A stretch of 64,000 nt of DNA, taken from Brevibacillus massiliensis. GTDB taxonomy: Bacteria; Bacillota; Bacilli; Brevibacillales; Brevibacillaceae. A program made the translations under genes and the position numbers. Of the stretch, positions 43,253 through 52,750 are shown in pieces. Below the pieces are notes generated by a model, which was not told the DNA's origin, ran no database searches, and saw only the letters and a program-made list of their open reading frames with translations. Numbering within the stretch: the first letter of the stretch is position 1; each line of letters begins with the position of its first letter. The stretch covers positions 1-64,000 of the forward strand of contig NZ_HE978547.1 of assembly GCF_000311785.1 (NCBI RefSeq). Direction: 5' to 3'.

Positions 43253-43281
43253 ATTATACCCATATGCCAGGGTGATGTAAA
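43253..43281 (-). promoter_or_regulatory. Sigma-A promoter of znuC-znuB-zur
   Basis: -35 TTTACA (43281-43276), 17-base spacer, perfect -10 TATAAT (43258-43253) on the minus strand. Transcription would begin about 43246, ten bases ahead of the Zur box. Confidence 0.8.
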
Positions 43282-43511
43282 TAAGACCTATTCCGATTTG
43301 AATCTGTTACAATCTATCATGCCCACCGAGAGGACTCCCTCTTCAAGCGCCGCAAGATACTAAGGGGGAGGTGAATCGGTAACATCTTGGACATACTTAT
43401 GAATTCCTGGCTTTGCCAAGCGCTTCGTGCAGGTGGAAAAAAATCTACCACTTTCAAACAAAAACTGGTAGAATGGAAGGGAACGCACGTTTGCTCAAAG
43501 GGGGTGAAATC

Positions 43512-44867
43512 ATGTCTGATCATCATTACAAAACGTTTCATATCTGCATCAAGAAAGGGCATCGCTTATTCCCTTATTGTAAACAGATGTGTCAAAACGC
43601 CAAGCATTTATATAACATCACCAATTTTTATATCCGACAAGCATACACTGCACTCCGGCAACAAAAACCTCTGCAACCCCTGCAAAAAGAAGCACTAAAC
43701 ACGATTCATTATCGGAAGCGATGAACGAACGACAACGCCAAGCCTATCGGTCAAAAGTGGCAAAGGAACAACAAAAACCCGTGGAACAGCGTCAAAAGGA
43801 TTCGATGCAATGAATTCGTTCTGCCAACTAAAGAAAGCCCTTACATCGACTATCATTTTTTGGACAGTTTATTCAAAATCATGGAACAAAAAGAGTATCG
43901 CTCCCTTCCGACCCAATGCAGTCAATGGGTGATGAAGGGTGTATTTCAAAATTGGCAATCCTTCTTCGCGAGCATCAAGGACTATCGTCAACATCCAGAC
44001 AAATATACCGGAAACCCAGGATTCCGGCATACAGTCGTGCGAAAGAAAAGGAAATCCTGTTCACGAATCAGGATTGCACTATAAAAGAAGGGAAGTTTCT
44101 CAAATTCCCAAAAACTAACCAGCGACTAAATATCGGCAAGCCTGGGAATACCGTGGGAAAGTTGAGACAGTTACGAGTTGTTCCGAGATATGGGCAATAC
44201 GTCGTTGAATTGATCTTTGCCTGTCCGCTCGAAACCAAGATGACGGAAAAAGGCAAGTACATGGCGATTGATCTCGGCATTGATAATCTTGCAACCATTG
44301 TCACTACAACGGGTTCGCGTCCGGTATTGGTGAAGGGCAAGCATATCAAGCGATCAATCAGTATTACAACAAGAGGAAAGCTCATTTTCTGGGCATCCTT
44401 CGTCAAGGAAAGGAACCGAAAGAAGGACAGCATACCTCCAAGCGATTAGAGCGTTTGCATCACATTCGGCATCGCAAAATGAAAGACCTGTTTCACAAGG
44501 CAAGCTACCAGATTGTCCAGCTTGCTGTCCAGCAAAACATCGGGGCGATCGTCATCGGACATAATCCGGGCTGGAAACAAAAAGCCAACATCGGCAAAAG
44601 AAACAACCAGTCCTTTTGTCATATCCCCCATCATCTGTTGACTACTATGATCCAATACAAAGCAGCCCGGCGGGGGATTAACGTGCAATTCACAGAAGAA
44701 GCCTATACTTCCAAGGCCAGTTTTCTGGATGGTGATCCCCTGCCTCCCTATGAACAAGGAGCCACACATCGGTTCTCTGGAAAACGGATCAAACGCGGCT
44801 TATATAAGAGTGGGAAAGGCTTGGTCAATGCCGATGTGAACGTTCGGCCAATATCCTGCGAAAAGTA
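43512..44867 (+). pseudogene. tnpB: TnpB pseudogene with several frameshifts
   Basis: Pieces of one IS605-type TnpB lie in successive frames: start MSDHHYKTFHICIKKGHRLF; MNERQRQAYRSK; DSLFKIMEQKEYRS; IPAYSRAKEKEILFTN; the first RuvC part KYMAIDLGIDNLATIV; the middle YYNKRKAHFLGIL and YQIVQLAVQQNIGAIVIGHNPGWK; and the end GLVNADVN followed by a further shift before ANILRK. At least five frameshifts are needed, and the zinc ribbon cysteine in AYTSKASFLD is replaced. Not the same subgroup as the TnpB at 18796. Dead as a protein. Confidence 0.85.
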
Positions 44868-45035
44868 GTCCCAACCGCTTCGGCTCATGGGATAGAGGGG
44901 TTGGACGGTACTCAGTCCGTCAACGTGCGGGCACCACTGGTGCTCCGCATTCGTTAGCTTGCGATTGATACACCAGAAACCCCCACTTCAACCGGAGCCC
45001 GAGCGATGGTAAGTGGCGGGAGTATTCATTCATTT
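44868..45035 (+). ncRNA. Structured right-end region, possible remnant of a TnpB guide RNA
   Basis: Between the TnpB pseudogene and the right end are several stems, e.g. GGACGGTACTCAGTCCGTC and GGGCACCACTGGTGCTC. In living TnpB units this region makes the guide scaffold. Here it may be a fossil, or still be made. Inferred from context only. Confidence 0.35.
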
Positions 45036-45040
45036 CTGGT

Positions 45041-45069
45041 TTCAGAAACTTTTTTTCATGTGATATAAT
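45041..45069 (+). promoter_or_regulatory. Promoter of the PCYCGC lipoprotein gene
   Basis: -35-like TTCAGA (45041-45046), 17-base spacer, perfect -10 TATAAT (45064-45069). It lies immediately beside the right end of the decayed IS unit, and its start point would be near 45076. Confidence 0.6.
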
Positions 45070-45094
45070 GAGCGTGGACAATTCTGATGGGAAT

Positions 45095-45122
45095 CCGGCT
45101 TCGACTGTACAGCCGGTTTTTT
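45095..45122 (+). terminator. Terminator-like hairpin between promoter and lipoprotein gene
   Basis: CCGGCT (45095-45100) pairs with AGCCGG (45111-45116) across ten bases, followed by TTTTTT (45117-45122). It lies in the leader, about 20 bases after the predicted start and 39 before the ATG, so it may act as an attenuator, or make a 45-base leader RNA. Confidence 0.6.
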
Positions 45123-45160
45123 GTAAATGAAGCCCAATCGGTAAAAGGAGGTTACAGTCG

Positions 45161-45652
45161 ATGAGACCCCCCCGCTTAGCCTTGGTAAGCGTACTTGCCT
45201 TTTCACTCCTCACGGGATGCGCTTCTTCGCAATCCGCGCCGGAGACAAGCGGAAAGCAGCACCACGCTGTGGGCGGTGATCTGCAAGAAACGACCGCTTC
45301 CCTGGATGAAACGCCAACATTCCTGGAATCAGTCGATCCACAGATAAAAGAGGTATACCAAATCGCCGCCAAACACATTGACGTGTTGGAATATATGCCT
45401 TGCTATTGCGGTTGCGGTGAGAGTGCCGGTCACTTGAATAACCAGCACTGCTTCATTAACGAGGTGAAAGAGGACGGCTCCGTTGTCTGGGATGACCACG
45501 GTACCCGCTGCGGCACGTGTCTCGAAATCGCATACGTGGCAAGCGGATTAAAGGACCAGGGAAAATCCCTGACGGAAATTCGGCAGATTATCGACGATCA
45601 CTACAAAGAGGGCTACGCCAAACCTACCCCGACACCAATGCCTCCAGCTTAA
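45161..45652 (+). CDS. PCYCGC-motif lipoprotein
   Basis: 163 residues, exported and lipid-anchored: signal with lipobox LLTGC (Cys20). The core has MPCYCGCGESAGHLNNQHCF and a later CGTCLEI, the signature of the PCYCGC family (Pfam name from memory). Function unknown; the many cysteines suggest metal or heme binding or redox. Found in Bacillus relatives. ATG 45161 lies behind AAAGGAGG. Sits alone between an IS remnant and a convergent phosphatase gene. Confidence 0.9.
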   Translation: MRPPRLALVSVLAFSLLTGCASSQSAPETSGKQHHAVGGDLQETTASLDETPTFLESVDPQIKEVYQIAAKHIDVLEYMPCYCGCGESAGHLNNQHCFINEVKEDGSVVWDDHGTRCGTCLEIAYVASGLKDQGKSLTEIRQIIDDHYKEGYAKPTPTPMPPA

Positions 45653-45679
45653 CTCTTTGAGCGAGCTCTTTGATGTGCA

Positions 45680-45713
45680 CAGGCTGCTTTTTCCCAGAGG
45701 AAAAAGCAGCCTG
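45680..45713. terminator. Bidirectional terminator between lipoprotein and phosphatase genes
   Basis: A perfect 15-base-pair stem (CAGGCTGCTTTTTCC and complement, loop of four) followed by TTTGCTTT on the plus strand. It serves both convergent genes. Confidence 0.88.
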
Positions 45714-45719
45714 TTTGCT

Positions 45720-46580
45720 TTAGCTGGATTGCAGCAGGTGTTCCTGGATAAATTGCGCAACGCCGTCTTCCTCATTAGACTTGGCAATGTAGCGGGCCAG
45801 TTCCTTGATCGACTGCGAAGCGTTCCCCATGGCGATCGAGTGGCCGACGCGGGACAGGATGTCCCGATCGTTATCGGCGTCGCCAAATGCAGCCACGTCG
45901 GCGGCATCGATCCCCCATTTTCTCAAAAAGTACTGCAGCCCTTCCCATTTGTTGACGCCTTTTTTCATGATCTCCACATTCTTGATTCCCGATGACGTAA
46001 TGTCTGCTTCCTCGGTCCAGGGTGCCGCAACCTCGCGTACCCATTCCAGCACGGCCGGACTGCCGCTCCAGAAAAAGATTTTTACCACGCTGATTTGCCC
46101 TGAAAGAATGCTGTCAAAAAGTTCGGCTTTCTCGATCCCTTTTGACAGATGGTAAAACGTTGTCTGCGACAGCAGAACTCCCGTCTCTCCTGTCCCGGTC
46201 TTTTGCAATTCGTCGATTTGCTCCCGATCCTCCCGAATAATCCAGCGGTTGCTCTCGGTGTCATGCAGTTCGTAGTAAACGGGACGCTGTCGGATTTGCT
46301 CAACCAGTTCCACGACTATCCTGCCCGGCAGAAGACTGGACTGAACAAGCTTTCCATCCCGTTCAAAAATGGCCGCGCCATTGCTGCAAACATACCCGTC
46401 AAAAGGAAAGTTGTCGATCGGCATGCGCGCCGAGACAAATGTCCGCCCGGTGGAGAGCAGCAGCTTGCAGCCCTCCTGCTGCAGCCTGCGGCATGCCTCC
46501 TTCGTCACCTCAGTCATCCGGGAATCGCGTGTGAGCAGGGTACCGTCCATATCAAATGCAGCCAGCTTTATGCAAGGCAC
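45720..46580 (-). CDS. Cof-type HAD-superfamily phosphatase
   Basis: 286 residues: motif 1 LAAFDMDGTLLTRD, motif 2 LLSTGRTF, a C2-type cap domain, then KGVNKWEGLQYF and motif 4 FGDADNDRDIL. These Cof/YkrA-like proteins dephosphorylate sugar phosphates or flavin and PLP compounds; substrate not predictable. GTG 46580 is six bases after AGGAGG. Follows ftsH in the same direction after a terminator. Confidence 0.9.
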   Translation of the reverse strand: MPCIKLAAFDMDGTLLTRDSRMTEVTKEACRRLQQEGCKLLLSTGRTFVSARMPIDNFPFDGYVCSNGAAIFERDGKLVQSSLLPGRIVVELVEQIRQRPVYYELHDTESNRWIIREDREQIDELQKTGTGETGVLLSQTTFYHLSKGIEKAELFDSILSGQISVVKIFFWSGSPAVLEWVREVAAPWTEEADITSSGIKNVEIMKKGVNKWEGLQYFLRKWGIDAADVAAFGDADNDRDILSRVGHSIAMGNASQSIKELARYIAKSNEEDGVAQFIQEHLLQSS

Positions 46581-46603
46581 ATTCAACCTCCTCCCTCCTT
46601 GTG

Positions 46604-46629
46604 AAAAAAGGAGCACCTGAGGGCGCTCC
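46604..46629 (-). terminator. Terminator after ftsH
   Basis: GGAGCGCC and GGTGCTCC (minus strand, one G-T pair) with a four-base loop, followed by TTTTTT. The stem touches the ftsH stop codon. Confidence 0.85.
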
Positions 46630-48587
46630 TATTGTTGGTCTTTGTTATCTTTGTCGTCCTGATTCTCCTTATTACTCGCCTGATCGAGGTCCGTAATAAT
46701 CGGATCAATCTTCGTCATGATGTTTAGCTGTACGCCGGAGTTTTCACTCGGTGACTCATCCAATTTGCCTGTCTCAATCAATTGCTTGATTTGGTCTGCG
46801 TCCAATGTTTCCACTTTCAGCAGGGTTTGCGCGATCAGCTCCAACTGGTCGCGATATTTTGTCAAGAGATCCTTACAGCGCTGGTACTGTTCGTTGATGA
46901 TACGCTGCATCTCCTGATCGATCTCGTAGGCAATCTGTTCCGAGTAATTCCGTTCATGGCCAATATCGCGGCCCAGGAAAACCTGGCCCTGCGAGCGGCC
47001 AAACTGCATCGGTCCAAGACGGCTCATTCCATATTCCGTAATCATGCTGCGGGCAATCGCGGTTGCGCGCTGGAAGTCGTTATGAGCCCCGGTACTGATG
47101 TCGCCAAGCACCAGTTCCTCTGCGACCCGTCCGCCGAGCAGCCCGACAATCTTGTCGAGCAAATCGCCTTTGGTCGCAAAATAGCGGTCTTCTTTCGGCA
47201 GCATTACCGTATAACCGCCTGCCTGACCACGCGGGATAATGGTCACCTTGTGCACCATGTCGGCGTTCTTCAAGTGGTAGCCGACGATCGTGTGGCCGGC
47301 TTCGTGATACGCGACCAGGCGCTTTTCATCATCGCTGATCACGCGGGATTTTTTAGCTGGACCGGCGATGACGCGGTCGATCGCATCGTCAACCTCATCC
47401 ATATTGATCTGTTTTTTGTTCTTCCGGGCTGTAAGCAGCGCGGCCTCATTCAAGAGGTTTTCCAGATCGGCCCCGGTAAAGCCTGGGGTACGGCGGGCGA
47501 TAATGTCCAGATCGATATCGTCGCCCAGCGGTTTGTTGCGGGCGTGGACTCTCAATACTGCTTCCCGTCCCTTCACATCCGGCCGGTCAACCGTGATTTG
47601 ACGGTCAAAACGTCCCGGACGCAGAAGCGCAGGGTCGAGGATATCCGGGCGGTTCGTCGCAGCGACGATAATGATCCCTTCGTTCGCTCCAAAGCCGTCC
47701 ATCTCAACAAGCAATTGGTTCAACGTCTGCTCGCGTTCGTCGTGACCCCCGCCCAGACCGGCGCCGCGCTGGCGTCCCACAGCGTCAATCTCGTCAATAA
47801 AGATAATGCAGGGCGCGTTTTTCTTGGCGTTTTCAAACAGGTCGCGGACACGGGAGGCACCGACCCCGACGAACATCTCCACGAAATCGGAACCGGAGAT
47901 GCTGAAGAACGGAACACCCGCTTCCCCGGCGACTGCCCGGGCAAGCAAGGTTTTCCCTGTACCCGGCGGTCCTACCAGCAAAACCCCTTTTGGGATGCGG
48001 GCCCCAACCGCAGCAAACTTACGCGGATCCTTCAGGAACTCGACTACTTCGACTAGCTCTGCCTTTTCCTCATCAGCTCCAGCTACGTCGTCAAACGTAA
48101 CGCGCTTCTTCTCGTCATTGTAAAGCTTGGCGCGGCTCTTCCCGAAGTTCATGACCCGGCTGCCGCCGCCTTGGGCCTGATTCAACAGGAAGAAGAACAG
48201 AATGAAGATGATGACAAACGGAATGATGGAAGTGAGGAACGTCAGCCAAATGTTATTGCCTTCCGCGGGTTTAAAATCCGCCCCGTTTATTTGTCCCGAA
48301 TCAATCTTATCATTAATCAGTTGTACTACTGAGTCAGACAGCGGAACATTGGTTGTAAATGACTCATGGCCGGTTTGGGCCTTCTTTAATTTCCCGTCAA
48401 CCCGATATGTACCCCCGTCAGGGCGAAGCGTTAGTTGCAATACATTATCGTTTAGCAATTCCGTACGAAATTCTTGGTAAGACATCTGCGTTGTTTTTTC
48501 GGTCCCGGAGAGGACAAAGTTCACGATCCCAACCGTGACAAGGAAAATCAGTAAATAGAACCCAGTATTACGAAAAAAACGATTCAT
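46629..48587 (-). CDS. ftsH: ATP-dependent zinc metalloprotease FtsH
   Basis: 652 residues, membrane-bound AAA protease for quality control and Spo0E-type regulators. Two membrane helices (about 7-25 and 105-130), AAA module with [17 protein letters not shown], Walker [19 protein letters not shown] motif [21 protein letters not shown], and the zinc site HEAGH with a downstream [10 protein letters not shown]. Length is typical (637 in B. subtilis). The ATG at 48587 follows GAGGAGG. Confidence 0.97.
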   Translation of the reverse strand: MNRFFRNTGFYLLIFLVTVGIVNFVLSGTEKTTQMSYQEFRTELLNDNVLQLTLRPDGGTYRVDGKLKKAQTGHESFTTNVPLSDSVVQLINDKIDSGQINGADFKPAEGNNIWLTFLTSIIPFVIIFILFFFLLNQAQGGGSRVMNFGKSRAKLYNDEKKRVTFDDVAGADEEKAELVEVVEFLKDPRKFAAVGARIPKGVLLVGPPGTGKTLLARAVAGEAGVPFFSISGSDFVEMFVGVGASRVRDLFENAKKNAPCIIFIDEIDAVGRQRGAGLGGGHDEREQTLNQLLVEMDGFGANEGIIIVAATNRPDILDPALLRPGRFDRQITVDRPDVKGREAVLRVHARNKPLGDDIDLDIIARRTPGFTGADLENLLNEAALLTARKNKKQINMDEVDDAIDRVIAGPAKKSRVISDDEKRLVAYHEAGHTIVGYHLKNADMVHKVTIIPRGQAGGYTVMLPKEDRYFATKGDLLDKIVGLLGGRVAEELVLGDISTGAHNDFQRATAIARSMITEYGMSRLGPMQFGRSQGQVFLGRDIGHERNYSEQIAYEIDQEMQRIINEQYQRCKDLLTKYRDQLELIAQTLLKVETLDADQIKQLIETGKLDESPSENSGVQLNIMTKIDPIITDLDQASNKENQDDKDNKDQQ

Positions 48588-48658
48588 TGCTTACCTCCTC
48601 TCGCGAAAAAAGACACTTCCCTCATTTTATCACATGGTATCCAGGAATCTCAACAAGG

Positions 48659-49198
48659 TTACTTGGAATATACTTCCGGCTTGAGGATTCCAATGTACGG
48701 CAGATTACGATACTTTTCACCATAATCCAGTCCAAAACCGACAACAAACTCGTCAGGAATCGTAAATCCGCTGTAATCAGGGGAAATGTCTACTTTGCGC
48801 CTTTCCGGTTTGTTTAACAGGGTGACTACCTTGACAGAGGCCGCTTCCCGATGTTTCAGCTGCTCTACCAATCTGCTCAGCGTCAGACCGCTGTCCATGA
48901 TGTCCTCTACAATCAGGACGTGACGGTTCTGTACAGGCGTATCCAGATCCTTGAGAATGCGAACAACTCCAGTCGATTCGGTACTATTGCCGTAACTGGA
49001 GACAGCCATAAAATCCATTTCACAAGGAATGTCAATCTGACGGATCAAATCAGCCATAAATACAACTGCACCTTTCAGTACGCAGATGACTAATGGGTTT
49101 TTGCCACGATACTCATCACTGAGCTGCTTTCCTAATTCTTGTACCTTATCCGCGATTTGTCTTTCTGTCAGCAATATCTCTTTGATGTCATTGTCCAT
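48659..49198 (-). CDS. hpt: Hypoxanthine-guanine phosphoribosyltransferase (Hpt)
   Basis: Salvages hypoxanthine and guanine with PRPP. 179 residues with [18 protein letters not shown] and the PRPP motif [15 protein letters not shown], both typical. ATG 49198 is nine bases after GGGAGG; the frame is open ten codons more but lacks a site. The start lies 11 bases inside the end of tilS, matching the tilS-hpt-ftsH order of B. subtilis. Confidence 0.96.
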   Translation of the reverse strand: MDNDIKEILLTERQIADKVQELGKQLSDEYRGKNPLVICVLKGAVVFMADLIRQIDIPCEMDFMAVSSYGNSTESTGVVRILKDLDTPVQNRHVLIVEDIMDSGLTLSRLVEQLKHREAASVKVVTLLNKPERRKVDISPDYSGFTIPDEFVVGFGLDYGEKYRNLPYIGILKPEVYSK

Positions 49199-50639
49199 TG
49201 CCAGGAACCTCCCACCAGTCTTCTCCATACTCCACTTGAACGAATAAATACTTTCGGGTCCGCTGCGTTACAGCAGCTACGTCAGACCTTTTTACCCCCG
49301 GCACCCAAAGGATTTGGCTGTCCGAAACAAGTATAGGCCACCTTTCCCGCAATGCTTTCGGCACCTTGGCATCGATCATGAGGTCCTTCAGCTTTTTGGT
49401 GCCAGTCAAACCCAGCAGGCTCATCCGGTCTCCCGGCCGCCGATTTCGAACCGCTAACGTTCCTGAAGGCAGCCGTTCCACATCAAACACTGCCGTATAG
49501 AGCGACATGGACTTCCAATCAAAAGGAGCGTCAGCAACAGCAGTGCGAATGTTGATCCCCTGTTCAGAAAGCCACGTAATTCCCGGAACCTCTATATCGT
49601 AACAATAAGCAGTGTGCTGCTTTGGCCCAGTTTCTTTTTCAAATCGAATCGCGTCGTACACTCGTCTGACGACTACCTGTTTTGGCAGGTGAAGGACAGC
49701 AGATGGATTTTCGCCATCTGCGACGTGCAAAACGGCCTCCACATGCTGCGCAGACCATTCGATTTTTCTTGACAGATAACTTAATATTAGTGTAATCATT
49801 CTCCTTTGTAAAGCAAGGTCACAAGTTTGCAACTTCTTTCTGGCAATTACTATCTTATTCTCCAAGCGGGTCTCTATAACCTCTTCCAGATAATCCCTGC
49901 TGAGGCGATTCAGGCATTGATCGTCGATTCGCGCGGCCTCGGCAAGCTGAAGCAGGTGTTCCCGATAGCGATGATTGATCGCTTCAAACTGCGGCAATAC
50001 ATCCAACCGCAATTTGTTTCGCTTGTACTTGCGCGAGCGGTTGCTGCTGTCCTCACGCGGCTCCAGGCCGTGCGTTTGGCAATACTCCTCCAGCTCCGAC
50101 CTGTAAATGGACAAAAACGGCCGTACGACCTCGATCTGCCCATCTACCAGCCAGCGGCGAACCGGCATCCCGGCCAATCCGTGGATGCCGGTCCCCCGCA
50201 ATATGCGAAAGAGGATTGTCTCGACTTGATCGTCTGCATGGTGGGCAAGCGCCACTTTTGCCGCTCCCACCTGCTTCGCCACCCGCTCGTACAACTGATA
50301 CCTGACCTCACGGCTTGCTTCCTGGGCGCCCTGCCGGGTTTCCTCCATATATAAGGAAACATCGCGGGCAAACAGGTGGCAGCGGACACCCAGGACCTGG
50401 CAGAGTGATTCAACGTACCGTTCATCGCCATCCGACTCTTCGCCGCGAAACCCGTGATTCAGATGAACGGCGTGAAGCACCCAGTTGTATTGATATTGTT
50501 GATTTAATCTACAGAGGATATGCAACAAAGCAGTGGAGTCCACCCCGCCTGAAACACCGACCACAATCGTCTCATTGGGGAGCAAAAGCTGCTGTCTCTC
50601 AATGATCTCTTTGATGCGAGCGAGCATAACGGACCACAA
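49188..50639 (-). CDS. tilS: tRNA(Ile)-lysidine synthetase (TilS)
   Basis: Puts lysine on C34 of tRNA-Ile(CAU). 483 residues: PP-loop [15 protein letters not shown] near residue 30, then [17 protein letters not shown] and [20 protein letters not shown], and a C-terminal domain with [33 protein letters not shown] 50639 or ATG 50627 are both possible starts; a weak AAAGGA fits both. Overlaps the ThrE-like gene before. Confidence 0.95.
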   Translation of the reverse strand: MWSVMLARIKEIIERQQLLLPNETIVVGVSGGVDSTALLHILCRLNQQYQYNWVLHAVHLNHGFRGEESDGDERYVESLCQVLGVRCHLFARDVSLYMEETRQGAQEASREVRYQLYERVAKQVGAAKVALAHHADDQVETILFRILRGTGIHGLAGMPVRRWLVDGQIEVVRPFLSIYRSELEEYCQTHGLEPREDSSNRSRKYKRNKLRLDVLPQFEAINHRYREHLLQLAEAARIDDQCLNRLSRDYLEEVIETRLENKIVIARKKLQTCDLALQRRMITLILSYLSRKIEWSAQHVEAVLHVADGENPSAVLHLPKQVVVRRVYDAIRFEKETGPKQHTAYCYDIEVPGITWLSEQGINIRTAVADAPFDWKSMSLYTAVFDVERLPSGTLAVRNRRPGDRMSLLGLTGTKKLKDLMIDAKVPKALRERWPILVSDSQILWVPGVKRSDVAAVTQRTRKYLFVQVEYGEDWWEVPGNGQ

Positions 50640-51063
50640 ATCCTTTCCACAGGGTAAACACGGATAGACCGAGAATGAGTCCGGCTGCGATCGCTCCGGC
50701 CTCCATGGATGTCTTCACCCCTAAAGCCAGCCCCCCGAGGAGATCGCCATTCACAAACGTCAGCATCGCTTTGTATGCGGTCGAACCGGGGACCAGCGGC
50801 AGGATCCCGGCAACGCTAAAGACAGTCGACGGAACCCGCAGCCAAATCGATAGCAGCTGGCTGAGCAGCGACACCACCGAAGCAGCGATAAATATCGTAT
50901 ACTGGCTTTGAAATTCCCCAATAACGGACACCAGACGCAGCGTTGCCCAACCGGACATGCCGATAAATCCTCCGGCAAGCAATGTCCTTACCGGTATGTT
51001 GAACAACATGCCGTACGCCAGGCTGGAGACGAGACTTAAACTCAGACCGGTCAGCCAGAACAT
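50599..51063 (-). CDS. Threonine/serine exporter-like small subunit (ThrE C-terminal type)
   Basis: 154 residues, five membrane segments, with LVPGSTAYKAML typical of the C-terminal half of ThrE (DUF3815 in older databases, from memory). Pairs with the protein encoded just upstream. ATG 51063 follows AGGTGAT. It overlaps tilS by 29-41 bases. Substrate unproven. Confidence 0.85.
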   Translation of the reverse strand: MFWLTGLSLSLVSSLAYGMLFNIPVRTLLAGGFIGMSGWATLRLVSVIGEFQSQYTIFIAASVVSLLSQLLSIWLRVPSTVFSVAGILPLVPGSTAYKAMLTFVNGDLLGGLALGVKTSMEAGAIAAGLILGLSVFTLWKGFVVRYARSHQRDH

Positions 51064-51067
51064 CTTA

Positions 51068-51820
51068 TCACCTGCCAAAAGAAAGAATAAGTGCGGTCGC
51101 TACGGCGACAGCCAGGGCCGTCAAAAGCGCTTCGACTCCGCGTGATATGCCCGCGATCAGATCTCCTGCCATCAAGTCCCGCAGTGAATTGGTTACAGCC
51201 AGTCCCGGAAACAGCGGGATCATCGCCCCGATGATCATCAGGTTCAAATGCAGGACGGGAAACAGCAGACAAAAGCAGTAAACAATCAAGCCGCCGAGAA
51301 AAGCCGACATGAATTCGGCAAAAAACTTGATCCGCAGGATTTGCTGAAAATAACCGGAGCTGATGTTGACGCATAGTCCCGCAATGGCGGTAGGCAGCAG
51401 GTCATAGCCGGATCCTCCCTGCAAAACAGCAAAAGAGCCGCTGGCTACGCCAGCCGCCAGATTTTGCAGCCAGTTCGGGTACTGCCGCTTTTCCTGATCA
51501 ATTTCCTGCAGCCGACGGTACGCTTCCTGTATCGCCATGCCGCCCGATACAACAGAACGGGAAACCTGATTTACCATTGTTACCTTGTTCAGGTCGATGG
51601 TTCGCTCGGGTATCCGTATCATTCGGGTCAGGCTTCTTTCGCCGCTCCGATAGGAAAAGATGATGCTGGTCGGCGTGACAAAGCTGTGGACGCTTTCCAT
51701 ACCGGCAGACTGGGCGATCATCGCCATCGTCGTCTCTACACGGTAGGTTTCCCCGCCGCTTCTGAGCATAATTTCACCTGCCAGCAAACAAGTCTCCATC
51801 ACGAGATCATCAGGCAGCAT
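51068..51820 (-). CDS. Threonine/serine exporter-like large subunit (ThrE N-terminal type)
   Basis: 250 residues. A cytoplasmic N-terminal part (LLAGEIMLRSGGETYRVETTM) typical of DUF1212/ThrE, then five membrane helices with IPLFPGLAVTNSLRDLMAGDLIAGISRGVEAL. Together with the downstream gene it is a split ThrE transporter. ATG 51820 lies nine bases after GAGGG; ATG 51829 is too near the same site. These two genes are between tilS and the kinase gene, where B. subtilis has none. Confidence 0.85.
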   Translation of the reverse strand: MLPDDLVMETCLLAGEIMLRSGGETYRVETTMAMIAQSAGMESVHSFVTPTSIIFSYRSGERSLTRMIRIPERTIDLNKVTMVNQVSRSVVSGGMAIQEAYRRLQEIDQEKRQYPNWLQNLAAGVASGSFAVLQGGSGYDLLPTAIAGLCVNISSGYFQQILRIKFFAEFMSAFLGGLIVYCFCLLFPVLHLNLMIIGAMIPLFPGLAVTNSLRDLMAGDLIAGISRGVEALLTALAVAVATALILSFGR

Positions 51821-51832
51821 TCTCCCCATCCC

Positions 51833-52750
51833 TCACATCCAAGCGAGATACAATAACCCGGCCGAGAGCAGCAAGGACGCGACAAACATCCCGCCAATCC
51901 ACGTGCCAAGCGTATCTTGCCTCTTCCCCTTTGGTCTATTTTCCGTCCGCCCTTGCAGGGCAGCTACCATTTCATTTTTCATCGCCTGCGCAGATGCCTG
52001 CTTTCCGCATAGCGCATGTATTAACGGCTGGCGAAAAGGGTAAAGGTTGCTATCGCTTCGTATTATATCACAAAGCGTCTGGGTATTGCGCTCCTGTTGA
52101 CTGATTCTTCGCCAGGCTTCTTTGCCGATCGCCAGCCTCACCATCAAGACGGCAACAGCAAACAGATCGTACCCGGGTTCCGCTCGGCGGTCCCCCGCCT
52201 TCCAGGCCCCGCGATCGTATTCTTCCGTAAACTGGCGTACAGCATGGCCGATTTTGCTGACCCCGCCAAAATCGATCAGCCGCATCTGTCTGTCTTTCCC
52301 GGAGATCATCACATTTTCCGGTTTTACATCGCCAAATACCCAGCCCTGAATGTGCAGGATATGTAAACGGGAGAGCAATTGAATCATCAAGATAGGGATC
52401 CAGTCGCGTCCCGCCCGCTCGACAAAGACATCGAGCATTTCCCCCTCCACGTACTCCATGGCGTAGAAGGTAAGCGGCTTCCCTTGCACCACGATATCGT
52501 CTACTTCATAGAGCCTGGGACCGATGGGCATGCCCGACAACGGTTTTACATTTTTTAACATATTTACTTCCATTAGTATATCAAATGCTTCTGAACCTAC
52601 CTTCACCGCCACTTTTTTTCCGGCGCTGTGAGCCAAGAAGACACGACCATTGGCCCCTCGGCCCAATTCACCTTGAATGCAATAGGCACTCCGGTTCCAT
52701 TTGCCGCGAAATTCCCTTGGCACAAACGGATGTCCCAGGTTAGAAGACAT
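51833..52750 (-). CDS. yabT: YabT/PrkD-like serine/threonine kinase with C-terminal membrane anchor
   Basis: 305 residues. Nucleotide loop ELGRGANGRVFLA, VAVKV lysine, catalytic segment GWVFGDVKPENVMI (the usual HRD is GD here, as in B. subtilis YabT) and DFG in RLIDFGG. A C-terminal helix (GMFVASLLLSAGLLYLAWM) anchors it. YabT is made in sporulation and phosphorylates RecA in B. subtilis. ATG 52750 matches the B. subtilis start; it overlaps the VWA gene by 11 bases. Confidence 0.9.
   Translation of the reverse strand: MSSNLGHPFVPREFRGKWNRSAYCIQGELGRGANGRVFLAHSAGKKVAVKVGSEAFDILMEVNMLKNVKPLSGMPIGPRLYEVDDIVVQGKPLTFYAMEYVEGEMLDVFVERAGRDWIPILMIQLLSRLHILHIQGWVFGDVKPENVMISGKDRQMRLIDFGGVSKIGHAVRQFTEEYDRGAWKAGDRRAEPGYDLFAVAVLMVRLAIGKEAWRRISQQERNTQTLCDIIRSDSNLYPFRQPLIHALCGKQASAQAMKNEMVAALQGRTENRPKGKRQDTLGTWIGGMFVASLLLSAGLLYLAWM

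Larger units (their letters stand above)
43320..45035 (+). mobile_element. Decayed IS605-type (IS1341-like) TnpB unit
   Basis: A TnpB pseudogene with no tnpA beside it, then about 160 bases of structured DNA ending GGCGGGAGTATTCATTC, which is very like the right end GGTGGGAGCATTCACTC of the other IS (minus strand). The left boundary near 43320 is a guess from hairpin-like GC-rich sequence and is not exact. Confidence 0.5.

Noticed and set aside
46782-48056. A 424-codon open frame opposite ftsH
   Set aside because: It is the complement of the conserved AAA and protease domains and has no ribosome site or family likeness.
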